A stretch of DNA of 64,000 nt. Origin: Actinopolyspora saharensis. Lineage in GTDB: Bacteria; Actinomycetota; Actinomycetes; Mycobacteriales; Pseudonocardiaceae. Where the stretch lies: the NCBI RefSeq assembly GCF_900100925.1, contig NZ_FNKO01000002.1, positions 1,612,001 to 1,676,000 on the forward strand, given 5' to 3'. This document shows, piece by piece, positions 35,318-45,512 of the stretch. Each line of letters starts with the position of its first letter. Position 1 is the first letter of the stretch. The notes beneath the pieces are model-generated. The model did not search any database. It saw only the letters and a list, made by a program, of their open reading frames with translations, and was not told the origin of the DNA. Both the position numbers and the translations under genes were made by a program.

Positions 35318-35354
35318 CCGGCGACGGGGAAACCCGACGGGGACTCCGCCCCGA

Positions 35355-36221
35355 TCAGAGGCGGCAGGCCTCCAGGCGCGTGACCAGTATCTCGGTGGCT
35401 CCCACCTCGGCCAGCCGGTCCATCACGTTCTGGACGTCGGCGCGCGGGACCATGCTCCGGACCGCGACCAGGCCGGGCTCGGCGAGGTTGGACACGGTCG
35501 GCGACTCCTTGCCCGGCGTGATCGCGGTGGCCGTCTCGAGCGCGGACTCGGGGCAGTTGTAGTCCATGACCACGAAGCTGCGCGCGTCGAGCACACCGCG
35601 CAGGCGCTGCAGCAGCACCTGCACCGCCTGCTCCCGCTCCTCGGTCAGCGCCGTCTCCGAACCGCGCACCAGCACGGCCTGCGAGCGCAGGATCGGCTCG
35701 CCCAGGGTCACCAGGCCTGCCGCGCGCAGGGAGGAACCGGTTTCGACCACATCGGCGATGGCTTCGGCCAGCCCCAGCTCGACCGCGGTCTCCACGGCCC
35801 CGTCCAACTCCACGGTGCGGACCTCGATGCCGTAGCGCTGCGCGGCCTGCTCGACCAGGCGGGGGAACGAGGTCGCGACCCGCTTGCCGTCCAGGTCCGC
35901 CACCGAGCTGATCGGGCCGTCGGCGGCGGCGGCGAAGTAGAACTCGGAGTTGCCGAAACCGAGCGGCAGCAGCTCCTCCGTGCTGGAGGCCGTTCCCGTC
36001 CCGGCCAGCAGGTCCTGGCCGGTGATGCCGACGTCGAGCACGCCTGCGCCCACGTTGCGAGCGATGTCGCCGGCTCGCCAGAAGATGAACCGCACGTTGT
36101 TCGCCCGGTCCTCGGCGAACAGGGCCCGATGTTCGCGGTGCAGCCGGTATCCCGCTTCGTCCAGCAGTTGGGTGGTCGGGCCGTGTAGCGATCCCTTGTT
36201 CGGGACGGCGACGCGCAACAT
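35355..36221 (-). CDS. hisG: ATP phosphoribosyltransferase, long form
   Basis: A 288-residue HisG, the first enzyme of histidine synthesis (ATP + PRPP to phosphoribosyl-ATP). It opens LRVAVPNKGSL and holds the periplasmic-binding-like lobes (ARNVGAGVLDVGITGQDLLA; TSFPRLVEQAAQRYGI). The PRPP loop is DVVETGSSLRAAGL, with Glu-Thr-Gly-Ser-Ser. Residues 210-288 form the ACT-like regulatory domain for histidine feedback. The ATG at 36221 has GAGG five bases upstream. hisE, usually next to hisG in actinobacteria, is not seen upstream. Confidence 0.95.
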   Translation of the reverse strand: MLRVAVPNKGSLHGPTTQLLDEAGYRLHREHRALFAEDRANNVRFIFWRAGDIARNVGAGVLDVGITGQDLLAGTGTASSTEELLPLGFGNSEFYFAAAADGPISSVADLDGKRVATSFPRLVEQAAQRYGIEVRTVELDGAVETAVELGLAEAIADVVETGSSLRAAGLVTLGEPILRSQAVLVRGSETALTEEREQAVQVLLQRLRGVLDARSFVVMDYNCPESALETATAITPGKESPTVSNLAEPGLVAVRSMVPRADVQNVMDRLAEVGATEILVTRLEACRL

Positions 36222-36875
36222 CAGCATCCTCAAATACAGCCTGTCGGGACTTCGTCGGCTCGATTGTCGTAGTTGGTCGCCGAGCGGAACCCCTCGTGGG
36301 CTCTCGCTGCGCCGAGCCCCGACGCGGATGGCGGCCTGCGCCACGTCGGAGTCGTCCTCGCGAGGGCACGGACGGGAGAACCCGCGGCGGTGCCGACTGC
36401 TCGGGTGGTGCGCTTCGACGCGGCCCGCGCCGAAGGACGAGCTCGGGCAACCGGACGGACACACCTGACAAAGCACTGCTGTGCCCTGGATTGCCAATCC
36501 TAGTAGTGCGCTGCGGGGCGCGTTCGTTCGGCTGATCGGCCGGGGAGGGCTCGGCTCCCCGGCGTTCCGCTGCTCGCCCCCGCTCGTGCGCCACTCGCGC
36601 AGCGCGGGTGTTCGCACGTCTCCGGTGCGCGCGGGAACCCTGCGGAGTGCCGGGGCTCACGTGCGGGCGTTCCGGGCTGATCCCCTCGCGGGAGCTCCTC
36701 CCGGGCCCTCCGGGAGCGCGGTGCGGCCGGATCCGCTCGGCAGGTCGGCGGGGAGCTCGCGGGGTGCCGACCGAGTGCCGACCGGAGCTGGCTCGGAATA
36801 TTCGCGCAGGTCACAGGGTTGTTGGAAGTGCGTCCGGAATGCTCGTGGAAGGTCATGCGTTCCACGGACAGGAAC
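36222..36875 (-). other. 654-base gap upstream of hisG
   Basis: No convincing frame, RNA or repeat. All frames here are Arg/Ser/Pro-rich and lack ribosome binding sites. It must contain the hisG promoter; no T-box or attenuator hairpin was recognised. hisE is absent from this position. Confidence 0.4.
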
Positions 36876-36896
36876 CTTGAGCTTGCTGGACTCAAA
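36876..36896 (+). promoter_or_regulatory. HAIR operator 1 (HspR site) upstream of dnaK
   Basis: CTTGAGC-N7-ACTCAAA matches the HspR inverted repeat CTTGAGT-N7-ACTCAAG at 12 of 14 positions. A likely promoter follows: TTGACG (36903-36908), an 18-base spacer and TAAAAC (36927-36932). Confidence 0.88.
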
Positions 36897-36931
36897 CCCG
36901 GTTTGACGGATCGGACGCTGTTTCGGTAAAA

Positions 36932-36952
36932 CTTGAGTCAGGCAGGCTCAGG
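36932..36952 (+). promoter_or_regulatory. HAIR operator 2 (HspR site) upstream of dnaK
   Basis: CTTGAGT-N7-GCTCAGG: a perfect left arm and a right arm with two mismatches. It sits at or just after the putative -10, 56 bases from site 1, so two HspR dimers could bracket the promoter. Confidence 0.82.
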
Positions 36953-37000
36953 AGTCGTAAGTCCTGGCTACGGAACCAACATTACTGGAGGATGCTTCCA

Positions 37001-38883
<1,883 letters not shown>

Positions 38884-38887
<4 letters not shown>

Positions 38888-39663
38888 CTCCGAACAAGCC
38901 AGAAGAGGACCGGGGCCCGCAGGTCTCCGGAGCACAGGACGAAGGTGAACAGGAGCCCGTCGTCGTGCGGGACCGGCGCAGGATCGACCCGGAGACGGGG
39001 GAGCGTCGGCCCGCCGAGGGCGACGAGCCCGCGGGCACCGAAGGTCGGACCGATGAGGTGACCGACAGCATGTCCGGAACGTTGGACGACGAACTGGCCC
39101 AGGTCGCGGCCGAGGCCGAGGCGGTGGAGAACGCCGCCGAGACCGCGGACGAGGAGTCCGGCTCGGACACCGAGACGCAGCTGCGTCGCCAGGTCGACGA
39201 GCTGACCGCGGACGTGAAGCGGGTCCAGGCCGAGTACGCCAACTACCGCAAGCGGGTCGAGCGGGATCGGGACTCCGTCATCAACAACGCGAAGGCCTCG
39301 ATCGCGGAGTCCCTGCTCACGGTGTTGGACGACCTGGAGCGGGCCGATTCGCACGGTGATCTGACCGGGCCGTTCAAGGCGGTTTCGGACAAGCTCACCT
39401 CCGCGCTGACCGAGGCCGGGCTGGAAGGCTTCGGCCAGGAGGGCGAGGAGTTCGACCCGAGCGTGCACGAGGCCGTTCAGCACGACACCTCTCCCGAGGT
39501 CGACGGGCCGACCGTGACCACGGTGCTGCGTCGTGGCTACCGCTTCGGTGATCGGGTGCTGCGCCCGGCGATGGTCGGGGTCACCGATCACGAGCCCGCC
39601 GCGGGCGGCGACGACAACACTGTCGCGGCGGATTCTCCGGATGAGACTTCCGAACAAGGCTGA
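38884..39663 (+). CDS. grpE: Nucleotide exchange factor GrpE
   Basis: A 259-residue GrpE. An acidic, low-complexity N-terminal extension (to about residue 95) precedes the long dimerisation helix ([35 protein letters not shown]). The C-terminal beta domain has [35 protein letters not shown], the part that contacts DnaK. The GTG start overlaps the dnaK stop, ensuring coupled synthesis. A further acidic tail follows. Confidence 0.96.
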
Positions 39664-39744
39664 GTCACTAGACTGCTGAGGAACTGCCGTGTTCAGTAAC
39701 TGCTCGAGCGGACTCGTCCGCGGGTTTCCGCGAGGCCGGTCGTT

Positions 39745-39776
39745 CGCGTGGGGGCGCCGCTCGGCGCCCCCGCGAA
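39745..39776 (+). terminator. Hairpin between grpE and dnaJ
   Basis: A near-perfect stem (gggggcgccg/cggcgccccc, extended by gcg/cgc outside) in the 141-base grpE-dnaJ gap. It may partly terminate the transcript and lower dnaJ-hspR expression relative to dnaK. Confidence 0.55.
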
Positions 39777-39804
39777 CTGATCGTGACGAAAGGAGGGACG
39801 TCCG

Positions 39805-41000
39805 GTGAGTGCCAGGGAATGGCTGGACAAGGATTTCTACGCCGAACTGGGCGTCTCCTCCGACGCCTCGGCCGACGAGATCAAGAAGGCGTACCGGAAG
39901 CTGGCCAGGGAGAACCATCCCGACGCCAATCCGGGCGACACCAAGGCGGAGAACAAGTTCAAAGCCGTCTCCGAGGCCTACGGGGTGCTGTCCGATCCGG
40001 AGAAGCGCAAGCAGTACGACGAGGCCCGCAGGTTGTTCGCCTCCGGTGGTGGCGCCGGCCAGGGCGGTGTCGGCGGCTTCGGTGGCGGTTTCGGAGCACC
40101 GCCCGGGGGCGGTGGCGCCGGGTTCGACCTCGGTGACCTGTTCGGCGGCATGGGCGGTCAGTCCGGCGGCTTCGGTGATCTCTTCGGCGGGGTGTTCGGC
40201 AACCGCCGCGGGGGTGGTGCGAGCACCGTGAACCGCCCCACCCGGGGGTCCGATGTGGAGACCGAGGTCCGCATCGACTTCACCGAGGCGGTGAAGGGCG
40301 CGACGGTTCCGCTGCGTCTTTCCAGCCCGACCACCTGCACGACCTGCCACGGTTCCGGAGCACGTCCGGGCACGAGCCCGCGGAGGTGCTCGACCTGCTC
40401 CGGCCAGGGCGCGGTCACCCGCAACCAGGGGGCCTTCGCGTTCAGCGAGCCCTGCCCGGACTGCCGGGGACGGGGCAGGGTAGTCGACCAGCCCTGCTCC
40501 GAGTGCCGCGGTGAGGGGGTCAGCACCAAGACGAGGACGTTGACGGTGCGGATCCCGCAGGGCGTGTCGGAGGGACAGCGGATCCGGTTGGCCCACCAGG
40601 GCGAGCCGGGGCGCAACGGTGCCTCCGCCGGCGATCTGTACGTGGTCGTGCACGTCAATCCGCACCAGGTGTTCGGAAGGTCGGGGAACAACCTGACCAT
40701 CACCGTTCCGGTGACCTTCCCCGAACTGGCGTTGGGCGCTACGTTGACCGTGCCGACACTGGAGAGCAAGGTTTCGGTGAAGGTCCCCCGGGGACCGACA
40801 GCGGCCGTACTCTCCGGGTGCGTGGCAAGGGAATCGGTAAGAAGGACGGCGGCAACGGGGATCTGCTGGTGACGCTGCAAGTGGCTGTTCCGTCCAGGCT
40901 GGACGGCAAGGCCACCGAGGCGTTGGAGGCCTACGCGGCGGCGACGGCTCAGCACGATCCACGTGCCGAGCTGAACGAGCTGCTCCGGAGGTCGGAATGA
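39805..41000 (+). CDS. dnaJ: Co-chaperone DnaJ, with a one-base frameshift near its 3' end
   Basis: A type I J-protein. The J domain ([20 protein letters not shown], with HPD), the Gly/Phe-rich linker and four zinc motifs ([32 protein letters not shown]) are intact. After VSVKVPRG (about 40790) the frame is lost; the correct continuation ([20 protein letters not shown]... LNELLRRSE) lies in the -1 frame to 41000. One A appears missing after ccccgggga. Uncorrected, the protein ends at 40872 with a foreign tail. GTG 39805 follows AAAGGAGG; overlaps hspR (ATGA). Confidence 0.9.
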
Positions 41001-41461
41001 CCGCGAGTGAAGGGTCCTCGGAACCCGGTCTGGCAGCCTGGTTTCCTCCGGGCGCGTCAGAGGACACCCCGGTTTTCGTGATCTCCGTGGCCGCGGAGCT
41101 GTCCGGGCTGCACGCCCAGACGCTGCGCAGCTACGACCGGCTCGGTCTCGTCTCCCCGGGGCGCACTCCCGCGGGAGGCCGTCGTTACTCGGCTCGCGAC
41201 ATCGCGGTCCTCCGCGAGGTGCAGCGCCTCTCCCAGGAGGAGGGCGTGAACCTCGCGGGGATCAAGCGCATCATCGAGCTGGAGAACCAGGTCGACGCGT
41301 TGCGCAGCAAGATCAAGGAGCTGACCGAGGAGCTGGCCACGGCCCATCTGGCCGCTGAGGAGGCGGCGGCACGGGTGCACGCCTCCTACCGGCGTGACCT
41401 CGTGCCCGTGCGGCAGGAAACGGCCTTGGTCGTGTGGCGGCCGGAGCGCCGCAGGAGCTGA
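40997..41461 (+). CDS. hspR: Heat-shock repressor HspR (MerR type)
   Basis: A 154-residue MerR-like repressor. The winged helix (VFVISVAAELSGLHAQTLRS, YDRLGLVSPGRTPAGGRRYS) is followed by a coiled coil (INLAGIK-type LIIELENQVDALRSKIKELT) and a basic tail. HspR binds HAIR repeats with DnaK as corepressor, closing a feedback loop on this operon and on clpB. The ATG at 40997 overlaps the dnaJ stop; GGAGG lies six bases upstream. Confidence 0.95.
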   Translation: MTASEGSSEPGLAAWFPPGASEDTPVFVISVAAELSGLHAQTLRSYDRLGLVSPGRTPAGGRRYSARDIAVLREVQRLSQEEGVNLAGIKRIIELENQVDALRSKIKELTEELATAHLAAEEAAARVHASYRRDLVPVRQETALVVWRPERRRS

Positions 41462-41506
41462 CCGCGCGTCTCCCGGCTTCGGCGGTTTGCTGAGACTTCC
41501 GGTGTC

Positions 41507-41536
41507 GGACCTCCCGCTTCCGCGAGCGGGAGGTCC
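41507..41536 (+). terminator. Terminator of the dnaK operon
   Basis: A 12-bp perfect stem (ggacctcccgct/agcgggaggtcc) with loop tccgcg, 46 bases after the hspR stop. No T-run follows, as usual in high-GC actinomycetes. Confidence 0.8.
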
Positions 41537-41600
41537 GCCGCGGGGTCCGCCGAGCGACCCGCTGCGCGAACCGAGTCCGCGGAAAATCCCCCATTCCGAC

Positions 41601-41866
41601 GCAGGCGCTTCGAGCCTGCGCAGTCGGCACCGCCGAAAGTTTCCCCGAGCTGTTACGAAGGCCCGGACGGGACACTCCCGACCAGGGCGTCACCCCAACG
41701 CAAGTGCTCTGAGCCCAAGCCGTCGGCACCGCCGCGGGTTCTCAGTCGAGTGCCCGGCGAGGACGGCCCCGACGTTGTGTAGGTCGCTACCCGATGTCGG
41801 GGCACCCGCAGCCGGGCGCCGACTGAGGTTCCGCCACGCAACCACCCGAGCAACCGGCACCGCCGA
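41601..41866. repeat. Intergenic repeat cluster between hspR and the flavohemoglobin gene
   Basis: A 12-13-base unit, gtcggcaccgccg, occurs at 41623 and 41722 and as ccggcaccgccg at 41854. gcgggttctcagtc (41734-41747) and gactgaggttccgc (41821-41834) are near-perfect inverted partners. A hairpin gcaggc/gcctgc lies at about 41601-41617. This looks like one or two members of a dispersed non-coding repeat family. No gene is seen between 41537 and 41876. Confidence 0.55.
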
Positions 41867-41876
41867 AGGTCCCCCC

Positions 41877-43058
41877 TCAATCCAGGGTGAACGGATCGTA
41901 GTGAATCCGCTCCAGCGGAGTCCCGGCCACGAGCATCCGTGAAACCGTGGTGCGGATCATCTCCGGGGAACCGCTGACCAGCACGTCGTGCTCCTCCCAG
42001 GCTCCGTGCCGCGTCACCGCGTCGGCCAGGGTGCCGTGCTCGGCACCTTGTGCGGTGGGGTCGTCCTCGAGGACCGGGATGACCTTGAGCCAGGGATTGC
42101 TCATCGCGGCCTGCTGCAGGTTCCGCAGCTCGTACAGGTCGTCCCTGGTGCGCCCTCCGTAGAACAGGTGAACCCGGGGGTTGTCGCCGTACTGGGCCAG
42201 TTCCTCGATGATCGCCCGCAGCGGGGCCAGCCCGGTGCCTCCCGCGATCATGACCACGTCGCGTTCGGAGTTCCGGTCGACCGACATCCGCCCCATGGGG
42301 GCTCCCATGCGCCACTGGTCGCCGAGTTGGGCGTGTCCCACGATGGCTCGGCTGACCCAGCCGCCTTCCACCGAGCGGATGTGGAACTCCATGGTCCCGT
42401 CCTCGGAGGGCGGGTTGGCGGGGGAGAGGTAGCGCCACAACCTGGGACGTTGGGGAATTTCCACGCTGACGTACTGACCGGCGTGGTACGGAACGGGGTA
42501 GTCGGGGCGGATGTGCACCACCGCCATGTCCCAGCTCAGCCGCTCGTGGTGCACGACCTCGCCGTTGTACCAGGCGGGGCCTTCGTCCGCGGCCGCTGCG
42601 TTGGTCATGGTCGTGGCCATGATCGTGTACGCCTCGGCCCAGGCCCGTTCGACGGCTTCCGTCCAGCTGTTTCCCGCGTACTTCTTTATGGCGGCCAGCA
42701 GTGCGGTTCCGACCGCTTCGTAGTGCTCCGAGACCACGCCGAACTTGCGGTGGTCCCGCCCCAGTTGCTGGAGGAAGGGCGTGAGCTCGTCCGGGCGGTC
42801 CACCATCTGAACCACGTGGACCAGGGCACGCAGCAGTCTGCTGCGCTGCACTTCCATGTTGACGGGGAAGAGCTCGCGCGTAGCTGGTGCGAGGCTGAAC
42901 AGCATGCCGTAGAAGAAGCGGGACACTTCTTCCGAGTAGGGCTCGACCTCGGCCCAGCTCTCGCGGATGAGCTGGACCATGTTCGCGGCGTTGGCGAGGT
43001 GCTCGCGGTTCCGCTCGTCGTTGGGCTGTTCCGGTTGTAAGGCGGCGTTGGCTGTCAT
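41877..43058 (-). CDS. Flavohemoglobin-type globin/FAD-NAD reductase
   Basis: A 393-residue fusion. Residues 1-150 are a globin domain with the proximal-His region KFGVVSEHYEAVGTALLAAI and helix-E/B features. Residues 160-390 are the ferredoxin-reductase module: FAD-binding YHAGQYVSVEIPQRPRLWRYLS and NAD-binding MIAGGTGLAPLRAIIEEL, ending VSGSPEMIRTTVSRML. Such proteins turn nitric oxide into nitrate. The usual RxYS flavin motif appears as RYLS. The ATG at 43058 has GGAGAG upstream; a GTG at 43079 is seven codons longer. Confidence 0.87.
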   Translation of the reverse strand: MTANAALQPEQPNDERNREHLANAANMVQLIRESWAEVEPYSEEVSRFFYGMLFSLAPATRELFPVNMEVQRSRLLRALVHVVQMVDRPDELTPFLQQLGRDHRKFGVVSEHYEAVGTALLAAIKKYAGNSWTEAVERAWAEAYTIMATTMTNAAAADEGPAWYNGEVVHHERLSWDMAVVHIRPDYPVPYHAGQYVSVEIPQRPRLWRYLSPANPPSEDGTMEFHIRSVEGGWVSRAIVGHAQLGDQWRMGAPMGRMSVDRNSERDVVMIAGGTGLAPLRAIIEELAQYGDNPRVHLFYGGRTRDDLYELRNLQQAAMSNPWLKVIPVLEDDPTAQGAEHGTLADAVTRHGAWEEHDVLVSGSPEMIRTTVSRMLVAGTPLERIHYDPFTLD

Positions 43059-43143
43059 CGCTCGGGCGAGTCTCTCCACATTGGCGGGCCTACCTGTTCA
43101 GGCAAGGCATCCGTGTACATGTCCCCCGACTGCCAGGAACTCT

Positions 43144-43224
43144 AACCCGTTTTTCGGGTTGTGTGACCCTTGATGCCACCTTCGAGTGGATGTTTAATAC
43201 ACACCGTCAGTGTGTGCTCACACA
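43144..43224. promoter_or_regulatory. Palindromes in the flavohemoglobin-PPOX divergent region
   Basis: aacccg-ttttt-cgggtt (43144-43160), then ACACA-N7-TGTGT (43199-43215), partly overlapping tgtg-tgct-caca (43211-43224), lie between two divergent starts. They could be operators for a redox or nitric-oxide sensor, possibly the MarR protein encoded at 44270. No specific motif recognised. Confidence 0.45.
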
Positions 43225-43276
43225 GTTGAGTTGATTTCGCATTCCAGTGCTTGCATGTTCTCCGAGGCGTGACACG

Positions 43277-44200
43277 GTGAGGCGCGTGATCGCGGACTGG
43301 TTGACCTCTACCGAGGCTCGTCGCCCCACGGGTACGGCGACGGCCGAACTCCTGGAACTGGAGCTCGCGGAGTCCACGTTGCCTGCGAGCTCGCAGAGCG
43401 CGGACGCGACCGCGGGAGCCGTCCGCTCCGGCTCGGTGGGCGGTTCCGACGCTCCATCCGGGGACGATGCGACGCGTCCCACCCTGAGAGCGGTCACCCC
43501 TCCTGGGTCCGCTGTGGAGAAATCCGCCGCGGGCGAGCACCCGGAGGACCCCTTCGCCACGACCGGTGGGGAGGCGCAGCTGCCCGGCTCCGCGGGCGAG
43601 CACCTGCTGCAGCGGGCCTACGACACCGAGAAGCGGGCTCGCCGCTTCTACGACGACCAGGTTCTCGACCACCTCAACCCGCGCATGAAGGAGTTCGTCT
43701 CCGACACGGACCTGGCCTTCATCGCCACGGCCGACAGTCACGGCGAGTGCGACTCGAGCCTGCGGGCGGGGCCTGCCGGGTTCATCGAGGTGCTCGGCGA
43801 CCGGCACCTCGCCTACCCCGAGTACCGGGGCAACGGGGTGATGGCCAGCCTGGGAAACATCAGCGAGAACCCGCACGTGGGCATGCTGCTGGTCGACTTC
43901 GTGACCGAGCTGATCGGGCTGCACGTCAACGGCAAGGCCCGCATCCTCGAGGACGCCGACCTCAGGGCGATCCACCCCCACCTGCCCGCCGAGTTCGAAC
44001 GCGGCCGCAAACCGGAGCGCTGGGTGGTGGTGCAGGTGGAGGAGGCCTACATCCACTGCCGCAAGCACATACCGCGCATGGAACCGGTCGCGCGGAACCG
44101 CTCCTGGGGGACCGACGACGTCAAGCGCAAGGGCGGGGACTACTTCGCGGCCAAGGGGACTCCCCGGCCCTGGCACGATCCCCAGCCCCAGCGCGGGTGA
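43277..44200 (+). CDS. Pyridoxamine-5'-phosphate-oxidase-like flavin protein
   Basis: A 307-residue protein. The first 115 residues are low-complexity (Ser/Ala/Gly-rich). A helix follows (QRAYDTEKRARRFYDDQVLD), then the split-barrel PPOX fold (MKEFVSDTDLAFIATADSHG, ECDSSLRAGPAGFIEVLGDR, GNISENPHVGMLLVDF). Relatives reduce or bind flavin/F420 and are sometimes fused to ferredoxin-reductase modules; that module is absent. The GTG at 43277 is tentative (GTG 43286 alternative). Divergent from the flavohemoglobin gene, suggesting joint stress control. Confidence 0.78.
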   Translation: MRRVIADWLTSTEARRPTGTATAELLELELAESTLPASSQSADATAGAVRSGSVGGSDAPSGDDATRPTLRAVTPPGSAVEKSAAGEHPEDPFATTGGEAQLPGSAGEHLLQRAYDTEKRARRFYDDQVLDHLNPRMKEFVSDTDLAFIATADSHGECDSSLRAGPAGFIEVLGDRHLAYPEYRGNGVMASLGNISENPHVGMLLVDFVTELIGLHVNGKARILEDADLRAIHPHLPAEFERGRKPERWVVVQVEEAYIHCRKHIPRMEPVARNRSWGTDDVKRKGGDYFAAKGTPRPWHDPQPQRG

Positions 44201-44269
44201 CGGGCCGGATGTCCGTGATCCCGCCGTTGCCGTCACACTGGAAGCGTCGGTGAACGGAGGGAGGCCCCG

Positions 44270-44764
44270 GTGGTGAGCGAAGCCCGTCCGGAGGACGTTT
44301 CGACCGGGGAAGCGGGTGCTGGCTCCTCCGACGAGGAGCGCGACAGCGCGACGGCCGAGGTCGAGCAGGAACTGGCGATGATGTTTCGCCGCGCGCGCAA
44401 GATGTCGTCGAGCGTCGCCACCGAGGTGCACCCCGAGCTCGACCCGGCCTCCTACAGCCTGCTGCTGATGGTGGCCGAGTCCGGACCGCTGCGCGCCATG
44501 GACATGGCCGAGCGCATCGGTCTGGACAAGTCCACGGTGAGCAGGCAGATCGCGAACCTCGTGCGGCTGGGGCTGCTGCGGCGCGTCCCCGACCCGGAGG
44601 ACGGCAGGGCGCGGTTGGTCCAGTTGTCCGACTCGGGCAGGGCGCGGCTGGACGAGGCCAGGGAACGTCGTTCCCGCCGGCTGCGGGCGGACTTCGCCCA
44701 GTGGTCCACCGCGGACCTGCACCAGTTCGCGCGGTTGCTGGGCAAGCTCAACTCCATGGAGTGA
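44270..44764 (+). CDS. MarR-family regulator 1
   Basis: A 164-residue MarR protein. An acidic N-terminal stretch of 30 residues precedes the winged helix (PLRAMDMAERIGLDKSTVSR, QIANLVRLGLLRRVPDPEDG). Dimerisation helices lie at both ends. The wing RARLVQLSDSGRARLDEA is typical. It follows the PPOX gene by 69 bases on the same strand and could regulate it and the flavohemoglobin gene. Confidence 0.85.
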   Translation: MVSEARPEDVSTGEAGAGSSDEERDSATAEVEQELAMMFRRARKMSSSVATEVHPELDPASYSLLLMVAESGPLRAMDMAERIGLDKSTVSRQIANLVRLGLLRRVPDPEDGRARLVQLSDSGRARLDEARERRSRRLRADFAQWSTADLHQFARLLGKLNSME

Positions 44765-44964
44765 TCGGGCCGGGAGGTCGGCGACTCGGCTCTGCAGGTG
44801 GTCGCTCGGGGTGCCGACCGCGGGAGCGGGCGCGGGCGGCCGCGTCGCTCGACGGAACCGGGTCGGCCGAGCGGGCACTGGCCCGTGATTCGCGGCCCCT
44901 TCCGGCCTCTTTCGAGAACTTCCGGAGACTTCTATGTGACCTCGGTCTCCTGCTTCGGAAAACA

Positions 44965-45002
44965 AGTTGCTTGGTGAAACTAAGTATCTTTATAGTTGCT
45001 TG
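44965..45002. promoter_or_regulatory. Repeat operator before MarR regulator 2
   Basis: agttgcttg occurs twice, 29 bases apart (44965 and 44994). Between them, CTTgGTgaaACtAAG (44970-44984) is an imperfect palindrome, in an AT-rich stretch with a TATCTT/TATAGT -10-like sequence. Probably the autoregulatory site of the MarR gene that starts at 45024. Confidence 0.5.
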
Positions 45003-45023
45003 TACCAACCAAAGGAATGGGCG

Positions 45024-45512
45024 ATGACGTCGCACACCGAAGCCTGCGGGCAGTTGCTGGGGCCGCTTCGGAATCTCCTGGGGTTCAGGCAGACGGCGCT
45101 GCAGCGGGCGCAACAGAGCAACGATCTGACCGTTTCCGGAACCGGACTGCTGGCCGAACTCGTGCACGGCGGCGAGTCGCGGGCTTCCGATCTCGCCCAC
45201 GACCGCGTGGTGGACGCCTCCGTGGTGAGCAGGCAGTTGGGTCACCTCGAGCAGGAGGGGCTGATCGAGCGCAGGCCCGATCCGGAGGACCGCAGGGTCT
45301 CGCTGCTGCGGGCCACCGACCGGGGGCGGGAGGTGCTGGCCGAGCGCGAGGAGCAGAAGGCGCGCTGGCTCAGCCACGCGCTGCGCGACTGGGACGGCGC
45401 GGAACTCGCCGAGCTCGCCGAACTGCTGCGGGAGTTCTCCTGCGACCTGCTCGAAGCCTCGCGCGAGGCATTGGCCGCTCCGGACGAAGCGATCGAGGAA
45501 GGGAACCGATGA
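45024..45512 (+). CDS. MarR-family regulator 2, controls the fused MFS exporter
   Basis: A 162-residue MarR protein with the winged helix RASDLAHDRVVDASVVSRQL, GHLEQEGLIERRPDPEDRR. The ATG at 45024 has AAAGGA about nine bases upstream, and the frame before it is unsupported. Its stop overlaps the exporter start (ATGA), the classic MarR-pump arrangement, so it likely represses the pump until a substrate binds. Confidence 0.86.
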   Translation: MTSHTEACGQLLGPLRNLLGFRQTALQRAQQSNDLTVSGTGLLAELVHGGESRASDLAHDRVVDASVVSRQLGHLEQEGLIERRPDPEDRRVSLLRATDRGREVLAEREEQKARWLSHALRDWDGAELAELAELLREFSCDLLEASREALAAPDEAIEEGNR

